A DNA stretch of 7,119 nucleotides, taken from positions 1 to 7,119 of the forward strand of contig LNEX01000231.1 in NCBI GenBank assembly GCA_001464165.1, in the 5' to 3' direction. This document shows, piece by piece, positions 5,234 through 7,119 of the stretch. The position numbers and the translations under genes are program-made. The first letter of the stretch is position 1. The number at the start of each line of letters is the position of its first letter. The notes under the pieces were generated by a model. It did not search any database. It saw nothing but the letters and a program-made list of their open reading frames with translations, and was not told the origin of the DNA. Origin of the DNA: a bacterium Ga0077546. GTDB taxonomy: Bacteria; Cyanobacteriota; Vampirovibrionia; Obscuribacterales; Obscuribacteraceae.

Positions 5234-5950
5234 TTATGCCATTACTGAGCGTGGGTCTTGTAGCGCTTGGAAAGCTAATTTAGCAGCTTCTTGCTCGGCT
5301 GCTTTTTTCGATTTACCAGTTCCTTCCGCTAGAGGCTTGCCTTCCAGTTTTACAACTACTGTAAAAATTGGATCATGGGGTGGGCCATCTGTGCTTACCA
5401 CTACATAGCTAGGAGTGCCTTCTGCGCGAGATTGCGTGAACTCTTGCAATTGCGCTTTGTAGTTGTCTTTGATTTCGTCACGATCAACCACAGTGGTTTG
5501 ATGGCCAAATAAGCGCACTAATAGCGTTTGTACTTGGAACAGACCAAGGTCCTGATAAATTGCGCCAATTAACGCTTCCATAGCGTTTGCCGTGATCGAT
5601 GGTCGAGTTTGCACGTTGCGCCCTAGCAAAATATATTTGCTCAAGTTCACCTGCTCACCTATTTCGGCCAATATCCGATCTGAAACTAAAACAGCTCTAA
5701 GCTCTGTTAGTTGGCCTTCGTCGTAATCAGGAAACCGCTCTAGAAGATATTCGCTGATGACGAATTTCAGTACTGCATCGCCAAAAAATTCGAGTTTTTC
5801 ATAGTCTTGGCTACCGGGGTTTTCTGCCGCGTAAGAACTATGAGTGAGGGCTTCATTGATTAAGCCCATGCGCCCACAAGTAACTCCCAGCTTCTGACAA
5901 AGTTGATCTAGTTCTTTGAAGCGTTTGGGCGGGAGTTGTTGCATGGTCAT
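5234..5950 (-). CDS. rnc: Ribonuclease III
   Basis: RNase III cleaves double-stranded RNA, including rRNA precursors, as a Mg2+-dependent homodimer. Numbered from the TTG at 6013, the signature YEKLEFFGDAVL is at 71-82, with Glu72, Glu75 and Asp79 at the E. coli E38, E41 and D45 positions. Glu99 (DEG) matches E65. The second metal-site motif reads TANAMEALIGA (141-151), where Glu146 matches E117. Position 143 is Asn (codon AAC), where the usual residue is Asp (D114 of E. coli). A C-terminal double-stranded-RNA-binding domain covers about 183-252, ending in the basic GKSKKAAEQEAA helix. I chose the ATG at 5950 (238 residues) because the protein then begins at the usual distance from the ALTHSS motif. 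A TTG at 6013 would add 21 residues and has only a distant AGAGG. The gene is divergent from nuoA and convergent with the gene at 4621. Confidence 0.93.
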   Translation of the reverse strand: MTMQQLPPKRFKELDQLCQKLGVTCGRMGLINEALTHSSYAAENPGSQDYEKLEFFGDAVLKFVISEYLLERFPDYDEGQLTELRAVLVSDRILAEIGEQVNLSKYILLGRNVQTRPSITANAMEALIGAIYQDLGLFQVQTLLVRLFGHQTTVVDRDEIKDNYKAQLQEFTQSRAEGTPSYVVVSTDGPPHDPIFTVVVKLEGKPLAEGTGKSKKAAEQEAAKLAFQALQDPRSVMA

Positions 5951-6216
5951 CGGATTACTTTTGCCGTGTTCTGGGGCGCTAATTACGTTTGTTATTGAAA
6001 CTGTTGCTCTCAAGGGATTCCAGTACCTCTTACCTACCTACTTAGGAGACTACAAGAGGAACGCTAAAGATGCCGGTTTTGTTAACCATTATTTCCTAGT
6101 TCAATCGTGCGTATTTCTACTAGTGATGCCCATTTCAGCGATTTAATTATCAGAAAGTTGCAATCCGTAATTGATGAGTTTGCTCTCAGTTAGCCTGATG
6201 CAGATCCACCTATCTT

Positions 6217-6236
6217 GAGACATACTCCGAGACATA
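6217..6236. repeat. Direct repeat GAGACATA, two copies 12 bp apart
   Basis: The octamer gagacata occurs at 6217-6224 and 6229-6236. The copies start 12 bp apart and sit just upstream of the TATAAT at 6256, where an activator could bind. With only two short copies, chance is possible. Confidence 0.4.
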
Positions 6237-6255
6237 TTGGCGGTGCTTACTTGGC

Positions 6256-6261
6256 TATAAT
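6256..6261 (+). promoter_or_regulatory. Candidate -10 box of the nuo operon
   Basis: A perfect TATAAT lies 78 nt upstream of the nuoA GTG, placing transcription start near 6268. No consensus -35 lies at 16-18 nt (catatt at 6233-6238 is poor), so the promoter may depend on an activator or may not be real. Confidence 0.4.
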
Positions 6262-6338
6262 CTACGGCGTATGCCACCTGGCTTTTAGCCTGCTATGCTT
6301 TACCACGGAGTACCCATTAGTAAGGAAGAGCAACAAAA

Positions 6339-6788
6339 GTGGATCAGAGTTCGTTGCAGCTTGGCGAGATATTTTTATTCGTTGCAGTAGGGTTCGCCCT
6401 TCCGGCCCTTGGGATGATTCTCTTGGCTTGGGTCTTGCAGCTACTTCTTGGCTATCACCGCCCCAACTCAGTCAAGAATCAACCTTACGAATGCGGCATG
6501 AAGCCCATGCAAGAAGCCCTGGTGCAATTCGACGTGCGCTACTACTTGTATGCCATTCTATTTATTCTCTTCGATATTGAAATCATCTTCATCATTCCTT
6601 GGCTGCTTGCTACTGACAGCATTCCAAGATTGTTAGTCGGCGCTGATGCCCTAGGTCAGATGTTGCCAGCCAGCGCTGAGTTGATGAAGCTGAAAATGGT
6701 TGGACCTATTGAAATCTCTATGTTCCTTGTCATCCTAGTGGTAGGCCTTGTCTATGCTTGGAAGAAGGGGGCTCTCGAGTGGGAGTAA
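6339..6788 (+). CDS. nuoA: NADH-quinone oxidoreductase subunit A
   Basis: NuoA is a small membrane subunit of respiratory complex I, beside the quinone channel, homologous to NdhC and mitochondrial ND3. The 149 residues have three membrane helices at about 10-36, 67-90 and 123-141. The family block runs from PYECG (49-53) through QFDVRYYLYAILF (63-75) to FDIE (78-81) and PWLL. Cys52 is the conserved loop cysteine, and Asp79 and Glu81 are the conserved acidic residues of helix 2. About 30 residues (91-122) lie between helix 2 and helix 3, longer than in NdhC or Nqo7, which have about 120 residues in total. The start is GTG at 6339. An in-frame TAA at 6321 leaves no earlier choice, and AGGAAGAG at 6323-6330 serves as the ribosome binding site at slightly long spacing. 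The stop TAA lies inside a 12-bp tandem repeat. nuoB follows after 119 nt. Confidence 0.95.
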   Translation: MDQSSLQLGEIFLFVAVGFALPALGMILLAWVLQLLLGYHRPNSVKNQPYECGMKPMQEALVQFDVRYYLYAILFILFDIEIIFIIPWLLATDSIPRLLVGADALGQMLPASAELMKLKMVGPIEISMFLVILVVGLVYAWKKGALEWE

Positions 6789-6828
6789 AGCTGGGAGTAG
6801 AGCTGGGAGTAGAGCTGGGAGCAGAGCC
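6781..6828. repeat. 12-bp tandem repeat (4 copies) carrying the nuoA stop codon
   Basis: Units at 6781-6792, 6793-6804, 6805-6816 and 6817-6828 are variants of gggagtagagct. The two middle copies are identical, the first has TAA in place of TAG, and the last has CAG. The period is a multiple of three, so in the nuoA frame each unit reads SWE followed by a stop (TAA 6786, TAG 6798, TAG 6810), until CAG at 6822 opens the frame to a TGA at 6855. The repeat is Shine-Dalgarno-like (GGGAG) but too far from nuoB to be its binding site. Confidence 0.9.
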
Positions 6829-6907
6829 AAGATTGGTTCAGTTTTAGATTTTGTTGATTGGTTTGAATTTTTAGATAAATACGAAAAGTAAGAAGTGAGT
6901 GGAGAGC

Positions 6908-7119
6908 ATGAGTAACACGAATCCGGTCGTACCAGAAGAGTTGAGAGAAACAGTTACTCTCTCATCCCTTGATCTAATGATTGACTCTCTTGTTAAAACG
7001 ATTTCCCCCGCGGTCAGCTGGGGGGCTAACCTAGCCCGGTCTAACTCGGTCTGGCCCTTGACTTTCGGTACCTCTTGTTGCGCTATTGAAATGATGAGTG
7101 TCGGTATGTCAGCCTTTGA
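6908..7119 (+). CDS. nuoB: NADH-quinone oxidoreductase subunit B, 5' part only
   Basis: NuoB is the complex I subunit holding the last iron-sulfur cluster, N2, which passes electrons to quinone. Seventy codons are visible before the window ends in mid-codon. After a variable N-terminus (1-45) comes [18 protein letters not shown] (46-63), the diagnostic block. Cys57 and Cys58 are the first two N2 ligands; the other two would lie beyond the window. The ATG at 6908 has GGAG at 6901-6904, a short 3-nt spacing. It follows nuoA in the usual nuo order, so nuoC and nuoD are expected next. The final bases ttt ga look like a stop only if read out of frame. Confidence 0.95.
   Translation, partial: MSNTNPVVPEELRETVTLSSLDLMIDSLVKTISPAVSWGANLARSNSVWPLTFGTSCCAIEMMSVGMSAF

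Larger units (their letters stand above)
5951..6338. other. Divergent intergenic region between rnc and nuoA
   Basis: Apart from a possible 21-codon extension of rnc (TTG at 6013), I see no credible gene here. The frames that cross it are short, lack homology and run into nuoA out of frame. It holds the candidate nuoA promoter (6256-6261) and the 8-bp direct repeats at 6217-6236. I find no well-spaced promoter for rnc on the minus strand. Confidence 0.6.

Noticed and set aside
5916..6146. Plus-strand frame of 76 codons over the 5' end of rnc
   Set aside because: It overlaps rnc on the other strand and has no ribosome binding site or recognisable product.
6215..6580. Plus-strand frame of 121 codons running into nuoA
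   Set aside because: Its second half is nuoA out of frame, and the first half shows no family features or ribosome binding site.
6831..6880. Loose 25-bp direct repeat starting gattggtt between nuoA and nuoB
   Set aside because: Only the first 8 bases match exactly; the rest is AT-rich similarity.

Overview
The window looks like a piece of a Gram-negative (diderm) bacterial chromosome with intermediate base composition. There is no phage, IS, CRISPR, rRNA or tRNA signal. It carries an MCE/MlaE lipid-transport pair without an adjacent ATPase gene, a four-domain ribosomal protein S1, an RNase III, and the start of a respiratory complex I (nuo) operon. Separate MCE and permease genes, together with cyanobacterial-looking S1 and NuoA, would fit a non-photosynthetic relative of Cyanobacteria (Melainabacteria/Vampirovibrionia, for example Obscuribacterales). 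That placement is inference from protein character and is not proven here.

Layout. (1) 1-480, plus strand: the 3' part of an unrecognised, probably exported protein. (2) 481-669: a convergent gap holding two strong palindromic terminators. (3) 2744-670, minus strand: mlaE-like permease, then an MCE (MlaD-like) protein whose reading frame is broken after its MCE domain; the helical tail continues in the -1 frame down to 670. (4) 3996-2887, minus strand: rpsA, with its own terminator at 2831-2861 and a long leader with a good sigma70-type promoter near 4237-4266. (5) 4268-4620: a non-coding stretch that folds on paper into a rod with a central bubble, 4393-4543, reminiscent of 6S RNA. (6) 4621-5127, plus strand: a small exported alanine-rich coiled-coil protein with a strong bidirectional terminator. 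(7) 5950-5234, minus strand: rnc (RNase III). (8) 6339 to the end, plus strand: nuoA, then nuoB cut off by the window edge. A 12-bp tandem repeat carrying in-frame stop codons ends nuoA.

How the genes relate. mlaE and the MCE gene should form an envelope lipid transporter together with an ATPase encoded elsewhere. rpsA and rnc are housekeeping translation and RNA-processing genes. nuoA and nuoB begin the proton-pumping NADH dehydrogenase. The parts most worth a second look are the MCE frameshift, the structured RNA upstream of 4621, the Asp-to-Asn change at an RNase III metal-site position, and the stop-codon-containing tandem repeats at two gene ends.
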